Positions 54,908 to 64,000 of a stretch of 64,000 nucleotides of DNA are shown piece after piece. Source of the DNA: Natronolimnohabitans innermongolicus JCM 12255 (GTDB lineage Archaea > Halobacteriota > Halobacteria > Halobacteriales > Natrialbaceae); contig NZ_AOHZ01000041.1 of the NCBI RefSeq assembly GCF_000337215.1, positions 74,953 through 138,952 on the forward strand, written 5' to 3'. Position numbers and translations under genes: made by a program. Under the pieces are notes generated by a model that did no database searches, was not told the DNA's origin, and worked only from the letters and a program-made list of their open reading frames with translations. Within the stretch, counting starts at the first letter, position 1. Every line of letters starts with the position of its first letter.

Positions 54908-56158
54908 TTATTCGCTCCCGTTCTCGACGATGTCTGCCAGCACCCTTCCGATCTCCTGGTTCGTCTCCGGACTGTAGTGGCCGCCCTCGCCGCGTTCGAC
55001 GTACAGCGACTCCACGTCGTCGCCGGGGTCTAGATGCCGGGCCATGTCGACCGTCTCGAGGGTGTCGTATTTCTCGTCGAGTCGGTCGACGAGGTCGCCG
55101 TAGATCGGACCGTGTTCTGACTCGTACTTCGCGTAGCGAAGCTGCTGGACCATCGCGAAGACGGGCGTGAATCCCTGTTGTTCGGCGTAGTCGACGAACT
55201 CTTCGATGAGCGCGTCGAACAGCGGTTCGTGGGTGTCGAACAGCCGCTCGTGGTAGCGCACGCGGGGCTGTTCCATCCGCAGCGCCGACTGCGTCTGGGC
55301 CTCGTCGAAGTCGACTCCCGGAATCGAGCGGCCGGCGCGGCGTTCGAGTTCCTTACCCCCAGTGATCGCGGCGTACTTGAGATACTCCGGATCGTCGAAG
55401 AGATCCGTCGTGTAGGGAAACGACGCGTAGTGGGGCTTGAACCAGTGGTCGTAGTGGAAGTCGTACTCCCGGAGGAAGTCGGCTTTCGACTCGAGGTCGA
55501 GCAGGTCTTCTTTCTCGTCGACGGGGCTGTCGATTCGCTCGAGGTCGCCGTCTTCCAGGACGTACCGCGGCTTGACGGCGAGAATGTTCCCGAACTCCTG
55601 GTAGTGTTTCCAGACGGAGAGGATTCGGGCGATCGAGGAGGCGGTGACGACCATGAAGACGTAGTCGGTCTCCTCCTCGGGGTACTGGCGCTTGAGCCGC
55701 ATCAGCGACTGGTCGAGCCCGTAGTTGCCGCCGCCGTAGTTGGCGACGTGGGTGTCGAGTTCCTCGGCCATGTAGTGCTGGAACGTCTCGTCGTCGTTGA
55801 CCTCTCGACAGAAACAGTAGGAGTCGCCGTACGTCGAGACGGTGACGTCGGCGTCTTCCTCCCGGTCGTTAGCCGGGCAGACCCGACTCCCGTACTCGTC
55901 GGTCGAGTAGGTGACGACCGTCCGCACCTCCTCCCCCGGAAGGTGGTCGCCGGTGTCTTTTTGTTTCTCGCGGTTCGGCTGGGGACACCAGCCGAGTTCC
56001 GGGTCGAAGCTGCTGAACTTCCCCAGCAGTTCCCGATCGATTCCGGGAAACTCCTCGGTCGCGACGGCCGGGATCCGCTTGAGCGACTGATACGAGAGTG
56101 CCTCGATAGCGATCACCAGTACGACGATCGCGATAGCGAGCACAGCGAGTGGAAGCAT
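54908..56158 (-). CDS. Membrane-anchored SGNH/GDSL-like hydrolase
   Basis: 416 residues. One N-terminal membrane helix (VLAIAIVVLVIAIEAL), then a large domain with the nucleophile Ser in STYGDSYCFC, oxyanion-type NYGGGNYGLDQ and a C-terminal GGHYSPETNQ holding the probable catalytic His. Similar SGNH proteins act on or beside surface polysaccharides. No glycan genes are nearby, so the substrate is unknown. Start ATG 56158. Confidence 0.78.
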   Translation of the reverse strand: MLPLAVLAIAIVVLVIAIEALSYQSLKRIPAVATEEFPGIDRELLGKFSSFDPELGWCPQPNREKQKDTGDHLPGEEVRTVVTYSTDEYGSRVCPANDREEDADVTVSTYGDSYCFCREVNDDETFQHYMAEELDTHVANYGGGNYGLDQSLMRLKRQYPEEETDYVFMVVTASSIARILSVWKHYQEFGNILAVKPRYVLEDGDLERIDSPVDEKEDLLDLESKADFLREYDFHYDHWFKPHYASFPYTTDLFDDPEYLKYAAITGGKELERRAGRSIPGVDFDEAQTQSALRMEQPRVRYHERLFDTHEPLFDALIEEFVDYAEQQGFTPVFAMVQQLRYAKYESEHGPIYGDLVDRLDEKYDTLETVDMARHLDPGDDVESLYVERGEGGHYSPETNQEIGRVLADIVENGSE

Positions 56159-56283
56159 TCGCTCGGCGCTACCACAACGGGCGATAAGTGAATTGTGGTG
56201 TATTCACGGCCTTCAACGTGTAAGACGCGAATAATCGGGCGATTCGGTTGTCCAGTTGATGCGTACAGCGACCGTCGTCGACG

Positions 56284-56712
56284 TCACCGAACGACCGTTA
56301 CCGGGACCGCCGAGTGTCTGACGACGACCTCCGCGACGCTCCCGAGCAGGATCCGTCTGACCCCCGAGCGGCCGCGACTGCCCATGACGACGTGGTCGAT
56401 CGACTCGTTCTCGGCGAACTCGATGATTTCCTGGGCGGGAGAGCCGATCCGCGTGCGGGTCTCGAGCGGAACGTCGCGCTCTCTCGCGATCGTCTCGGGG
56501 ACCGTAAGCTGCTCGTCGACGTCCTCGAAGACCTCGTCGAGTGCGGCCCGGCTCTCCTCGTCGTCTGCGCTGTTGGGGATAAACGGCAGCGCGGTCGTGT
56601 CGACGACCGTCAGCGCGACGAACTCCCCGTCGGGAAAGAGGTCGATGGCGTACTCGAGAGCGTCGTGGGCGGGCTCGGAGTCGTCGAAGGGGACGAGGAC
56701 GCGTGCTGGCAT
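56284..56712 (-). CDS. Universal stress protein (UspA)
   Basis: 142 residues with the ATP-binding pattern VLVPFDDSEPA...GSRGRSGVRRILLGSV near the C-terminus (G-2x-G-9x-G-S type). A stress-related nucleotide-binding protein of unknown partner. A second UspA is at 61110 in the same 12-kb block. Confidence 0.92.
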   Translation of the reverse strand: MPARVLVPFDDSEPAHDALEYAIDLFPDGEFVALTVVDTTALPFIPNSADDEESRAALDEVFEDVDEQLTVPETIARERDVPLETRTRIGSPAQEIIEFAENESIDHVVMGSRGRSGVRRILLGSVAEVVVRHSAVPVTVVR

Positions 56713-56780
56713 GGGTACGGTTCGCTATCGGTCCACAGCAACTTCAGTATACTACCGTCGCTGGCGTCGGTCGCCGCCGG

Positions 56781-57560
56781 TCACAGTGCGAGGTACGGTC
56801 CGACGCCGATGAGCACGACGCCGAGTGCGACCTTCAGGCGCTCGGGATCGATCAGGTGGGCGACTTTCCAGCCCATGATCACGCCCAGCAACAGCGGGAG
56901 GCCGATGACGACCGCCAGCGGGAGGATCACGGACCCCTGCAGCGCGTAGCCGCCGGCCGCGAACGCCGCGATGAAAATCGACTGTACCTGCGCGACGGCG
57001 ACGGCGAGCAACATCGGGACGCCGACCAGTACCAGCGCCGGGACGGCGAGGACGGGTCCGCCGATCCCGAGCAGACCGCTGGCGACTCCGAGTCCGAACC
57101 CGAGCCCGCCGAGGGCGAACTGTCCCTCGCGCTCGAGCGGATCGAGATCGTACAGCGGGGTGAACCCGCGGCGTTCGCGATACAGAATAATGGCGCCGAC
57201 GGCCATCGAAACGCCGCCCAGCAGAACCCCGAAGAGCGTCTGCGAGACGAACGCGTTGACGTAGGCGCCGGCGACCGCACCGAGGATGCTCGAGACGGAG
57301 AGAACGAGGGCGATCGCACGGCTCTCACCCGTTTGCATCTCGCCGGAGTGGAGGTAGGCTGCACTGCCGACGAGTCCGGTGACGATGAACGTCGCGTGGG
57401 CCGTCCCGGCGACCTCGCTCGCGGTGAGCGGCGTCAGCGAGTAGAGCGCGATGGTAACGAAGATCCCGCCCGGCCCGATCGTCGTGATTCCGATCCCGGC
57501 GAAAAACGAGAGGGAGACGAGCAACAGGACCAGCGCGGGATCGAACGGAAATCCGAGCAT
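56781..57560 (-). CDS. TauE/SafE-family membrane permease
   Basis: 259 residues from ATG 57560 (MLGFPFDPALVL). Eight hydrophobic segments and GGLGFGLGVASGLLGIGGPV, the conserved TauE/SafE loop. The family is implicated in sulfonate or sulfite transport, but assignment is by fold only. It follows the UspA gene on the same strand, 68 bases away. Confidence 0.88.
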   Translation of the reverse strand: MLGFPFDPALVLLLVSLSFFAGIGITTIGPGGIFVTIALYSLTPLTASEVAGTAHATFIVTGLVGSAAYLHSGEMQTGESRAIALVLSVSSILGAVAGAYVNAFVSQTLFGVLLGGVSMAVGAIILYRERRGFTPLYDLDPLEREGQFALGGLGFGLGVASGLLGIGGPVLAVPALVLVGVPMLLAVAVAQVQSIFIAAFAAGGYALQGSVILPLAVVIGLPLLLGVIMGWKVAHLIDPERLKVALGVVLIGVGPYLAL

Positions 57561-57743
57561 CGGTTCGTGACACTCAGTTGTCCCCGTCGCTTCCACTAAC
57601 TCTTCTGATTTCGACGCTTTCGGGTCAGCTATTGATCAAATCCGAACGCACACTCAGTCGCTCGTCAGTAACCGACGACTGAAGCCACGAAGTCGTCAGT
57701 GAACGCTCCGTTTATCGTCGAAATGAAGAATCGCCGCGGGACG

Positions 57744-58982
57744 TTAGATCAGGTTCACGATCGACTGCACCAGCGATTCGGCGGTGAAGATCGACGTCAC
57801 GAACATCATGACGACGATGGTGGCGAACACCGCCTGCTCGAGACGCGAGGGCTCGAGGTAGTGCCGGACGGCGAAGAACAGCGCCAGCGCCGTCAGCGGC
57901 AGTCCGATGACGCCGTTGACCGCGGGCATCATGAGCGCCAGACTAACCGGGGTGAATCCGGTAAACGCGAGGATCGGAATCGCGAGCAGGACCGAGAGGC
58001 CGATCAGGAAGTGAACGGTCCGTCGGAAGTGGACGTCGCCGAACTTCGTCGAGATGCCGTACGACTGGGGCACCATGAAGCCGGCGGCGAACAGCGTCCC
58101 GGTGGCGCTGGTGAACGAGGCCGCGCCGACGGCGAGGATGAAGGCGCCGAGCACCCACGAGCCGACCATGTCGACGAGCGGATCGGCGGGAGCCAGGAAC
58201 GTCAGTTCGCCGTCCGGAGAGGCGATGGCAGCGGCGATAATAACCGTGAGGCTAAGCGCGACGACGGCCGCGAGCCCGACGGTGTGGTCCTTGCGGTACC
58301 GGGAGACGTCGGACCACGACTTCTCGTGTTGCATGCTCGTCTGGATGAAGAAGTTCGGGTAGTAGACCGTCGTCCCGAGCAGCGCGATGATCATCGTCAT
58401 GTACTCGAACTCGTTGATGATGCCGGGGACGAAGCCGGTCGCCACCGCACCAACCTCGGGCCCGAGATTCGCCGTGATGACGATATACGAGGCGAAGATC
58501 GCGAGGACGAGCGCCGCGATGACGCCTTCGACGCGGCTGTACACCCGCAGTTCGACGAGTGCGATCCCCAGTGCGGCCGAGATGATGATCCCGACGTACA
58601 GGTTCGAAAGCGGCGTGAGATAGATGAGTGCCGCACCCGCGAGCGCGTAGTTCGCGACGCTCCAGAACTGCATGATGAACGATATCCCTAGCGAAAACGC
58701 CTTTCCCGCCCGCTCGCCGACGGCGGAAGAGATGTACGTCATCAGCGGCTGATCGACGGCCGCCAGTCTGGCCGACATTTCGTGCATGACGAGGCCGATG
58801 CCCAGTCCGAGCGGCATGACCCACAGGAGCGCGAACCCGTACAGCATCCCCGTTTCCGTCAGAATGTACACCGATCCGGCACCGAAAATATTGGCAGCGA
58901 ACAGCAGTCCGAGACCGTACTGATGAATAGTCTCCTTTGCCTGCTCGGGAACGAAGTCGACCGTCGTGTTCGCTTCCGACAT
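57744..58982 (-). CDS. NRAMP-related transporter with altered metal motifs
   Basis: 412 residues from ATG 58982 (MSEANTTVDF). Eleven membrane segments in NRAMP order. The metal-binding motif DPGN of helix 1 is replaced around FAANIFGAGS, and the MPH of helix 6 reads VYYPNFFIQT. Canonical NRAMPs move Mn2+ or Fe2+; loss of these ligands means another ion or substrate, as in divergent NRAMP-related families. Confidence 0.8.
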   Translation of the reverse strand: MSEANTTVDFVPEQAKETIHQYGLGLLFAANIFGAGSVYILTETGMLYGFALLWVMPLGLGIGLVMHEMSARLAAVDQPLMTYISSAVGERAGKAFSLGISFIMQFWSVANYALAGAALIYLTPLSNLYVGIIISAALGIALVELRVYSRVEGVIAALVLAIFASYIVITANLGPEVGAVATGFVPGIINEFEYMTMIIALLGTTVYYPNFFIQTSMQHEKSWSDVSRYRKDHTVGLAAVVALSLTVIIAAAIASPDGELTFLAPADPLVDMVGSWVLGAFILAVGAASFTSATGTLFAAGFMVPQSYGISTKFGDVHFRRTVHFLIGLSVLLAIPILAFTGFTPVSLALMMPAVNGVIGLPLTALALFFAVRHYLEPSRLEQAVFATIVVMMFVTSIFTAESLVQSIVNLI

Positions 58983-59252
58983 TAGGATCCCACCCACCCG
59001 GTCACGTCTTGATTCGAGGTCTCCGTGGTCGTTTCTGCGACCGTCGACGCGCGAATGGCCGGTGAATCAACCTCCATCAGTTCTTTCCTGTCTCGCATAT
59101 CTGTCCAATCGACCGTCTCCTGTTTCCGGAATTGGCTTGAGATGGCAATCGTTGCACAGGCCGGCCGCGCTTTTTTACCGCCGTGATATCCCCGGCTGGC
59201 TGGCTGCAATAGGCTGCAGAACCGTTTACCAGCCGCCTCGAGTAGGATGTCT

Positions 59253-61007
59253 ATGTCCAATCGACGAACGTTTCTCGAGCGGTTCGGCTCGGAGTCGGCG
59301 GCGACGGGCGTCATCGGAGCGAACGCGCCGACGCGCGACGGCATCGGCGCCGCCGAACAGAACGAGTACAGCCCGCGTTCGACGGGCGAGTTCGACTACC
59401 CCTGGCAGTTCGTCGGCCGCCGGTCGGCCGTGATGGCCCGCAACGGAATGGTCGCGACGAGCCATCCCCTCGCCGCCCAGACCGGGGCGCGAATCCTCCA
59501 GCAGGGCGGGAACGCGGCCGACGCGGCGGTCGCCGTCGCGGTCGAACTCTCGTTCGTCGAACCCCACATGACGAGCATCGGCGGCGACGTCGTCGCGCTC
59601 ACGCACTTCGACGGCGAGTTCACAGCCCTCAACGGGAGCGGCTACGCGCCCGAGAAGGCGACCGTCGAACGCTACCGGGAACTGACCGACGAGACCGACG
59701 AGGACGGCACGCCCGTCGTCCCCTCCTACGGTCCGCTTTCGGTCACCGTTCCCGGCGCGGTCGACGCCCTCTACCGACTCGCGGATCGGTACGGATCGCT
59801 CGACTTTGCCACTCTGCTCGAGCCGACGATCGATCACGCCCGGCAGGGGGTGCCGGTCACCGAGTACATCGCCTCCCAGTGGGAGGCCGCCGCGCCGCCG
59901 GTCGCCCAGTTCGACTCCTTCCGGGAGACGTTCCTCGTGGACGGGGAGACGCCGCCGCCCGAGTCCGTGTTTACCAACCGGGATCTCGCCGACTCACTCG
60001 AGCGAATCGCTCACGAGGGGATCGAGACCATGTACGGCGGGCACCTCGGCCAGCGGATCGTCAACCGCGTCCAGGAACACGGCGGCGTCCTCGAACTCGA
60101 TGACCTCGAGGCCTTCGAGAGCCGGTGGAACGAGCCGATCAGCACCGAGTACCGGGGTTACGAGGTGCTCGAGCACCCGCCCAATACGATCGGCGTCGTC
60201 GCGCTCGAGGCGCTGAACATCGTCGAGAACTTCGACCTGCCCGACGAGCCGACCGATCCCGACCGTCTGCATCGGCTGATCGAGGCGATCAAGATCGCCT
60301 ACGCCGACGCCGAAGAGCACCTCGGAGACCCCGACGACGCGGAGATCCCACTCGAGGAGAAGCTCTCCGAGGAGTACGCGAGCGAGCGCGCGGCCGAGAT
60401 CGGCGAGACGGTCGGCGACCGGGAGCCGAAAGCCGGCGACGCCTCGAACACCGTCTACCTGACCGTCGTCGACCGCGACGGCAACGCCGTCTCGCTGCTC
60501 GGCAGTCACTACAAGCCGTTCGGGAGCGGCCTGGTCGTCGACGGCTTCACGCTGCAAAACCACGCGACCTCGTTTACCCTCGAGCCCGACGATCCGAACG
60601 TGATCGAGCCGCGAAAACGTCCCTACCACACGCTCATTCCGGCGATGCTCGCCGAAGACGGCGAGTTCCGGGCCTCCTTCGGCGTGATGGGCGGTTCGAC
60701 GATGCCCCAGGGGCAACTGCAGTTGCTGGTCAACATGCTCGATTCGGGACTCAATCCGCAGGCCGCCATCGACGCGCCGCGCTTTCGCTTCGAGGAGGGC
60801 CACGAGGTCGCCCTCGAGACGACGCGGCTTCCGAAGGACGTCGTCGAAGACCTCCACGAACGGGGCCACGAGATCCGCCTCGAGTCGGAGTACTTCGAAC
60901 CCGACGCCCACCACTTCGGCGGCGCGCAGTTCATCTACCGCGCCGCCGACGGCACGCTGATCGGGGGCTCGGAGCCGCGACGAGACGGGCAGGCGATCGG
61001 GTTCTGA
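59253..61007 (+). CDS. ggt: Gamma-glutamyltransferase family protein
   Basis: 584 residues from ATG 59253 (an ATG at 59247 adds two). A twin-arginine-like start (NRRTFLERF) suggests export, but no clean hydrophobic core follows, so this is unsure. GGT blocks: GGNAADAAVAVAV, SGYAPEKA, GPLSVTVPGAVDAL. The autocatalytic Thr is at residue 400 in SNTVYLTVVDRDGNAVS; the usual TTH reads TVY. The small subunit has the typical PYHTLIPAM and GGSTMPQGQLQLL. Splits or transfers gamma-glutamyl groups. Confidence 0.88.
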   Translation: MSNRRTFLERFGSESAATGVIGANAPTRDGIGAAEQNEYSPRSTGEFDYPWQFVGRRSAVMARNGMVATSHPLAAQTGARILQQGGNAADAAVAVAVELSFVEPHMTSIGGDVVALTHFDGEFTALNGSGYAPEKATVERYRELTDETDEDGTPVVPSYGPLSVTVPGAVDALYRLADRYGSLDFATLLEPTIDHARQGVPVTEYIASQWEAAAPPVAQFDSFRETFLVDGETPPPESVFTNRDLADSLERIAHEGIETMYGGHLGQRIVNRVQEHGGVLELDDLEAFESRWNEPISTEYRGYEVLEHPPNTIGVVALEALNIVENFDLPDEPTDPDRLHRLIEAIKIAYADAEEHLGDPDDAEIPLEEKLSEEYASERAAEIGETVGDREPKAGDASNTVYLTVVDRDGNAVSLLGSHYKPFGSGLVVDGFTLQNHATSFTLEPDDPNVIEPRKRPYHTLIPAMLAEDGEFRASFGVMGGSTMPQGQLQLLVNMLDSGLNPQAAIDAPRFRFEEGHEVALETTRLPKDVVEDLHERGHEIRLESEYFEPDAHHFGGAQFIYRAADGTLIGGSEPRRDGQAIGF

Positions 61008-61109
61008 TCGATCGGGCCGAGCGAGACGGTGCAACGGACGTCGCTACCCGACACCTGCATCTGCAGGGCCCGCCGACTTGCCGAAATCGCACGATACTGA
61101 TACTATACT

Positions 61110-61547
61110 ATGGTTCGACACGTGCTGGTGCCGATCGACGACTCGGACCCCTCCGGGGACGCGATCGACCACGCCCGAGCGCAGTACGACGACGCGACGA
61201 TCACGCTGGTTCACGTCCTCGAGGCCGACCATCCCTACGGACCGCCGCGGTCGGACGCCGACATCGGCGGCTTCGAGGAGTACGTCCGCGAGTTTTACGA
61301 AGACAGGGGCGACAACAACGGCGTACTCGAGCGTGCGCTGACCCTGGCGGCGGACGATCCGAACGTTCGAACTGAGCTCCGATCCGGATCGCCCGACCGC
61401 AAAATCGTCGACCTCGCCGAGGAGTCGGACGTCGACCTGATCGTCGTCGGCAGCCACGGCCGAACGGGGGCGAGTCGCGTCCTGCTCGGCAGCGTCGCCG
61501 AGAAGATCGCCCGCCGGTCGCCGGTTCCGGTGACGATCGTTCGGTGA
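61110..61547 (+). CDS. Universal stress protein (UspA)
   Basis: 145 residues, with HVLVPIDDSDPSGDAIDHA at the start and VGSHGRTGASRVLLGSVAEK at the end, matching the ATP-binding Usp fold. It is distinct in sequence from the UspA at 56284. Role in stress response inferred from family only. Confidence 0.92.
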   Translation: MVRHVLVPIDDSDPSGDAIDHARAQYDDATITLVHVLEADHPYGPPRSDADIGGFEEYVREFYEDRGDNNGVLERALTLAADDPNVRTELRSGSPDRKIVDLAEESDVDLIVVGSHGRTGASRVLLGSVAEKIARRSPVPVTIVR

Positions 61548-61644
61548 GCAGTTCGAACGCAACGGCGCGTTCAGCGACGCATTTTCGGCTCGGTAGCGGC
61601 GGAGACGCGAACGTTTATGGGTAGTTGATGTGTCGCCAGATACG

Positions 61645-62004
61645 ATGCCGACGTCAGAGAAGCCGTCTTTGCAGCAGTCACTCTCACCGATAATTCCGGG
61701 GAAGACTGCTACTGTGGCGTTTCTCGCGCTCGCGTTCCTCGTGGTACAATACTTTCTCAGACGTCCGCTCGCGGGATATACGACCGACTGGTTCGAGACT
61801 GGATACCCGTTTACCGTACTCGATCAGTTGCTGGCGCTCGTACTGACGCCAGTTCACGCGATACTCGACGTCCTCTTTCATCCGTGGGCCCCCGACTGGG
61901 CGTTCGTCGTGCTCACGGTCTGTTACTTCTACGCGCTCTCCCTCGTCATCGCTCGAGTCGCTGAGGGGGCTCGCGCGCGAGCGCGTACACGTGACTTTTA
62001 TTAG
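61645..62004 (+). CDS. Small membrane protein before gyrB
   Basis: 119 residues from ATG 61645 (MPTSEKPSLQQ). Three hydrophobic segments (TVAFLALAFLVVQYF, VLDQLLALVLTPVHAILDVL, WAFVVLTVCYFYALSLVIA) and an Arg-rich C-terminus (ARARARTRDFY). A GTG at 61630 is also in frame. GTTTATG at 61613-61619 may be the TATA box. It ends 31 bases before gyrB. Function unknown. Confidence 0.65.
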   Translation: MPTSEKPSLQQSLSPIIPGKTATVAFLALAFLVVQYFLRRPLAGYTTDWFETGYPFTVLDQLLALVLTPVHAILDVLFHPWAPDWAFVVLTVCYFYALSLVIARVAEGARARARTRDFY

Positions 62005-62035
62005 GGCCCGGCGGCTAACCGAAAGCAGGTTTTAC

Positions 62036-63967
62036 ATGTCCCAGGAAAGCGAGTACGGCGCCGGGCAGATCCAGGTTCTGGAAGGCCTGGAGGCCGTGCG
62101 GAAACGGCCGGCGATGTACATCGGATCTACGGATTCTCGAGGGCTCCACCATCTGGTCTACGAAGTGGTGGACAACTCGATCGACGAGGCGCTGGCCGGC
62201 TACTGCGACGACATCACCGTCACCATCCACGAGGACGATTCGGTGAGCGTCGCGGACGACGGCCGCGGTATCCCCGTCGACACCCACGACGAGTACGAAC
62301 GCCCCGCCCTCGAGGTCATCCTGACGGTCCTCCACGCGGGCGGCAAGTTCGACAACAAGTCCTACCAGGTCTCCGGTGGACTCCACGGCGTCGGCGTGAG
62401 CGTCGTCAACGCCCTCTCAGAGCGGCTCGAGGCGGAGGTCAAACGCGACGGCAGCGTCCATCGCCACGCCTTCGAGGGCGGCGAACCCGTTGGCGACATG
62501 CAGGAGGTCCGCGAGATGAACGCCGACGAAGAAACGGGCACGCAGGTTCGGTTCTGGCCCGATACCAGCATCTTCGAGACCGAGGGCTTCTCGTTCTCGA
62601 CGCTCTCGAACCGCCTCCGAGAGCTTGCCTTCCTCAACTCCGGCGTTCGGATCACCCTCCGCGACGAACGCGAGGAGACCGACGACGGCGACGTCGTCGA
62701 AGACACCTACGAGTACGAGGGCGGCATCCGCGAGTTCGTCAAGTACTTAAACGAGACGCGCTCGGCGATGCACGACGACGTCATCTACTTCGAGGACGAA
62801 GCCCAAAACATCCAGATCGAGGTCGCGATGCAGGCCACCGAGGAACTGCAGGGCTCGATCCACGCCTTCGCGAACAATATCAACACCCGCGAGGGTGGCA
62901 CTCACCTCACCGGGTTCAAGACCGCTCTGACCCGAACGGTCAACGACTACGCGAAGGACAACGACATGCTCGGCGACCTCGAGACCAACCTCAAGGGAGA
63001 GGACATCCGCGAGGGGCTTACTGCGGTCATCTCGGTCAAACACCCCGATCCACAGTTCGAGGGCCAGACAAAGACGAAACTCGGCAACAGCGAGGTGCGA
63101 GGCATCGTCGAGAGCGCGATGCACGAAGGGCTGGGCACGTACTTCGAGGAACACCCCGACACCGCCCAGGCCATCGTCACGAAGGCCGTCGAGGCCGCGA
63201 AAGCCCGCAAGGCCGCCCAAAAGGCCGAGGAGCTGACGCGCCGAAAGTCCGCCCTCGAGTCGACCTCCCTGCCGGGCAAGCTGGCTGACTGCCAGACCAA
63301 AGACCCCGAGACGGCCGAACTGTTCATCGCGGAGGGTGACTCCGCCGGCGGCAGCGCCAAACAGGCCCGTGACCCCGAGTTCCAGGCCGTCCTCCCCATC
63401 AAAGGGAAGATCCTGAACGTCGAGAAACACCGGTTGGATCGCATCCTCGAGAACGACGAGATTCGGAACATGATCACCGCGATCGGCGCGGGGATCGGCG
63501 ACGAGTTCGACGTCGAGGACGTCCGCTACAAGAAGATCATCATGGCGACCGACGCCGACGTCGACGGCGCCCACATCCGGACGCTCATGCTCACGTTCTT
63601 CTACCGGCACATGCGGCCGCTGCTCGAGGGTGGCTACGTCTACGCGACCCAGCCGCCGCTGTACCGCATCCGCTATCGCGGCGAGACCTACGACGCGATG
63701 ACCGACACCGAGCGCGACGAGATCGTCGCGGAGAAGTGCGACGGCAATCCCTCGCAGGTCCAGCGGTTCAAGGGACTCGGCGAGATGAATCCCGAGCAGC
63801 TCTGGGAGACGACGATGAACCCCGACAACCGCATCCTCAAACAGATCACGGTCGAGGACGCGGCCGCGGCGGACAAGATGTTCTCGGTCCTGATGGGCGA
63901 TGCGGTCGAACCGCGAAAGCAGTTCATCAAGGAAAACGCGCCCGAGGCGGAATGGATCGACATATAA
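62036..63967 (+). CDS. gyrB: DNA gyrase subunit B
   Basis: 643 residues. GHKL ATPase (EVVDNSIDEALAG, DDGRGIP, GGLHGVGVSVVNAL), transducer, and Toprim (EGDSAGGSAKQ, ATDADVDGAHIRTL), ending FIKENAPEAEWIDI. Supplies ATP hydrolysis for negative supercoiling with GyrA, of which the start follows at 63985. ATG 62036 fits the family N-terminus; the longer frame from 61991 is improbable. Confidence 0.98.
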   Translation: MSQESEYGAGQIQVLEGLEAVRKRPAMYIGSTDSRGLHHLVYEVVDNSIDEALAGYCDDITVTIHEDDSVSVADDGRGIPVDTHDEYERPALEVILTVLHAGGKFDNKSYQVSGGLHGVGVSVVNALSERLEAEVKRDGSVHRHAFEGGEPVGDMQEVREMNADEETGTQVRFWPDTSIFETEGFSFSTLSNRLRELAFLNSGVRITLRDEREETDDGDVVEDTYEYEGGIREFVKYLNETRSAMHDDVIYFEDEAQNIQIEVAMQATEELQGSIHAFANNINTREGGTHLTGFKTALTRTVNDYAKDNDMLGDLETNLKGEDIREGLTAVISVKHPDPQFEGQTKTKLGNSEVRGIVESAMHEGLGTYFEEHPDTAQAIVTKAVEAAKARKAAQKAEELTRRKSALESTSLPGKLADCQTKDPETAELFIAEGDSAGGSAKQARDPEFQAVLPIKGKILNVEKHRLDRILENDEIRNMITAIGAGIGDEFDVEDVRYKKIIMATDADVDGAHIRTLMLTFFYRHMRPLLEGGYVYATQPPLYRIRYRGETYDAMTDTERDEIVAEKCDGNPSQVQRFKGLGEMNPEQLWETTMNPDNRILKQITVEDAAAADKMFSVLMGDAVEPRKQFIKENAPEAEWIDI

Positions 63968-63984
63968 GCTGGTGAGGTAGTTAC

Positions 63985-64000
63985 ATGAGTTCAGACGTAC
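63985..64000 (+). CDS. gyrA: DNA gyrase subunit A, first codons
   Basis: ATGAGTTCAGACGTAC encodes MSSDV, the usual haloarchaeal GyrA start, 17 bases after gyrB on the same strand. The rest lies outside the window, so identity rests on gene order and these five residues. Confidence 0.85.

Overview
The window is haloarchaeal chromosomal DNA, probably from the Natrialbaceae (a Haloterrigena/Natrinema-like genus; this is an inference). The basis is the high G+C content, very acidic proteins, Tat signals with lipoboxes, TATA-box promoters about 25-30 bases upstream of start codons (leaderless genes), a tRNA-Trp with a C/D-guide intron, archaeal HMG-CoA synthase, Top VI next to gyrase, halocyanin, and haloarchaea-only regulators (Bat-type HTH_10, DUF7344-type HTH, HalOD1).

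Layout. 1-6 kb: end of a YcaO gene, a Tat lipoprotein, a cupin, a cytidylate-kinase paralogue, guaB and a membrane protein, followed by tRNA-Trp. 6.2-12.2 kb: a lipoprotein, a zinc-ribbon protein, a decayed histidine kinase beside a response regulator that has lost its phospho-Asp, and a large MEDS-GAF-GAF kinase. 12.4-19.3 kb: a Bat-type regulator, HTH membrane proteins, a metalloprotease-like protein, a GNAT, a DUF2267 pseudogene, a 2Fe-2S ferredoxin and a YchF-type GTPase.

19.3-25.2 kb is an accessory segment. It opens with a second copy of the YchF C-terminal codons and carries a copper module (HMA chaperone, CopA, SHOCT membrane protein, His-rich halocyanin). It ends in a permease truncated at a TnpB fragment. 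25.3-36.7 kb: HMG-CoA synthase, a pilin-like surface protein, a glutaredoxin, a YeeE/YedE pair, a response regulator, small HTH and zinc proteins, an M14-family deacylase and an Lrp regulator. 37-40.4 kb: a tungstate/molybdate ABC operon with a ModE-type regulator. 40.4-41.1 kb: tRNA-Glu with a duplicated 3' end, and a 137-bp cloverleaf inverted-repeat element.

41-49.6 kb: an FAH hydrolase, an MBL hydrolase, an MFS transporter, a zinc-ribbon membrane protein, an exported ferredoxin and top6A/top6B. 49.9-62.0 kb lies between top6B and gyrB. It holds Lrp-HalOD1, an ion channel, a second MEDS-GAF kinase, a response regulator with a small upstream ORF, an SGNH-like protein, two UspA proteins, TauE-like and NRAMP-like transporters and a gamma-glutamyltransferase. 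The window ends in gyrB and the first bases of gyrA.

No CRISPR array, defence island or complete insertion sequence was seen. The most unusual signals are structural DNA elements: the cloverleaf repeat, a dispersed 82-bp palindrome pair, gene-end and tRNA-end duplications, and the circularly permuted guide RNA inside the tRNA-Trp intron.
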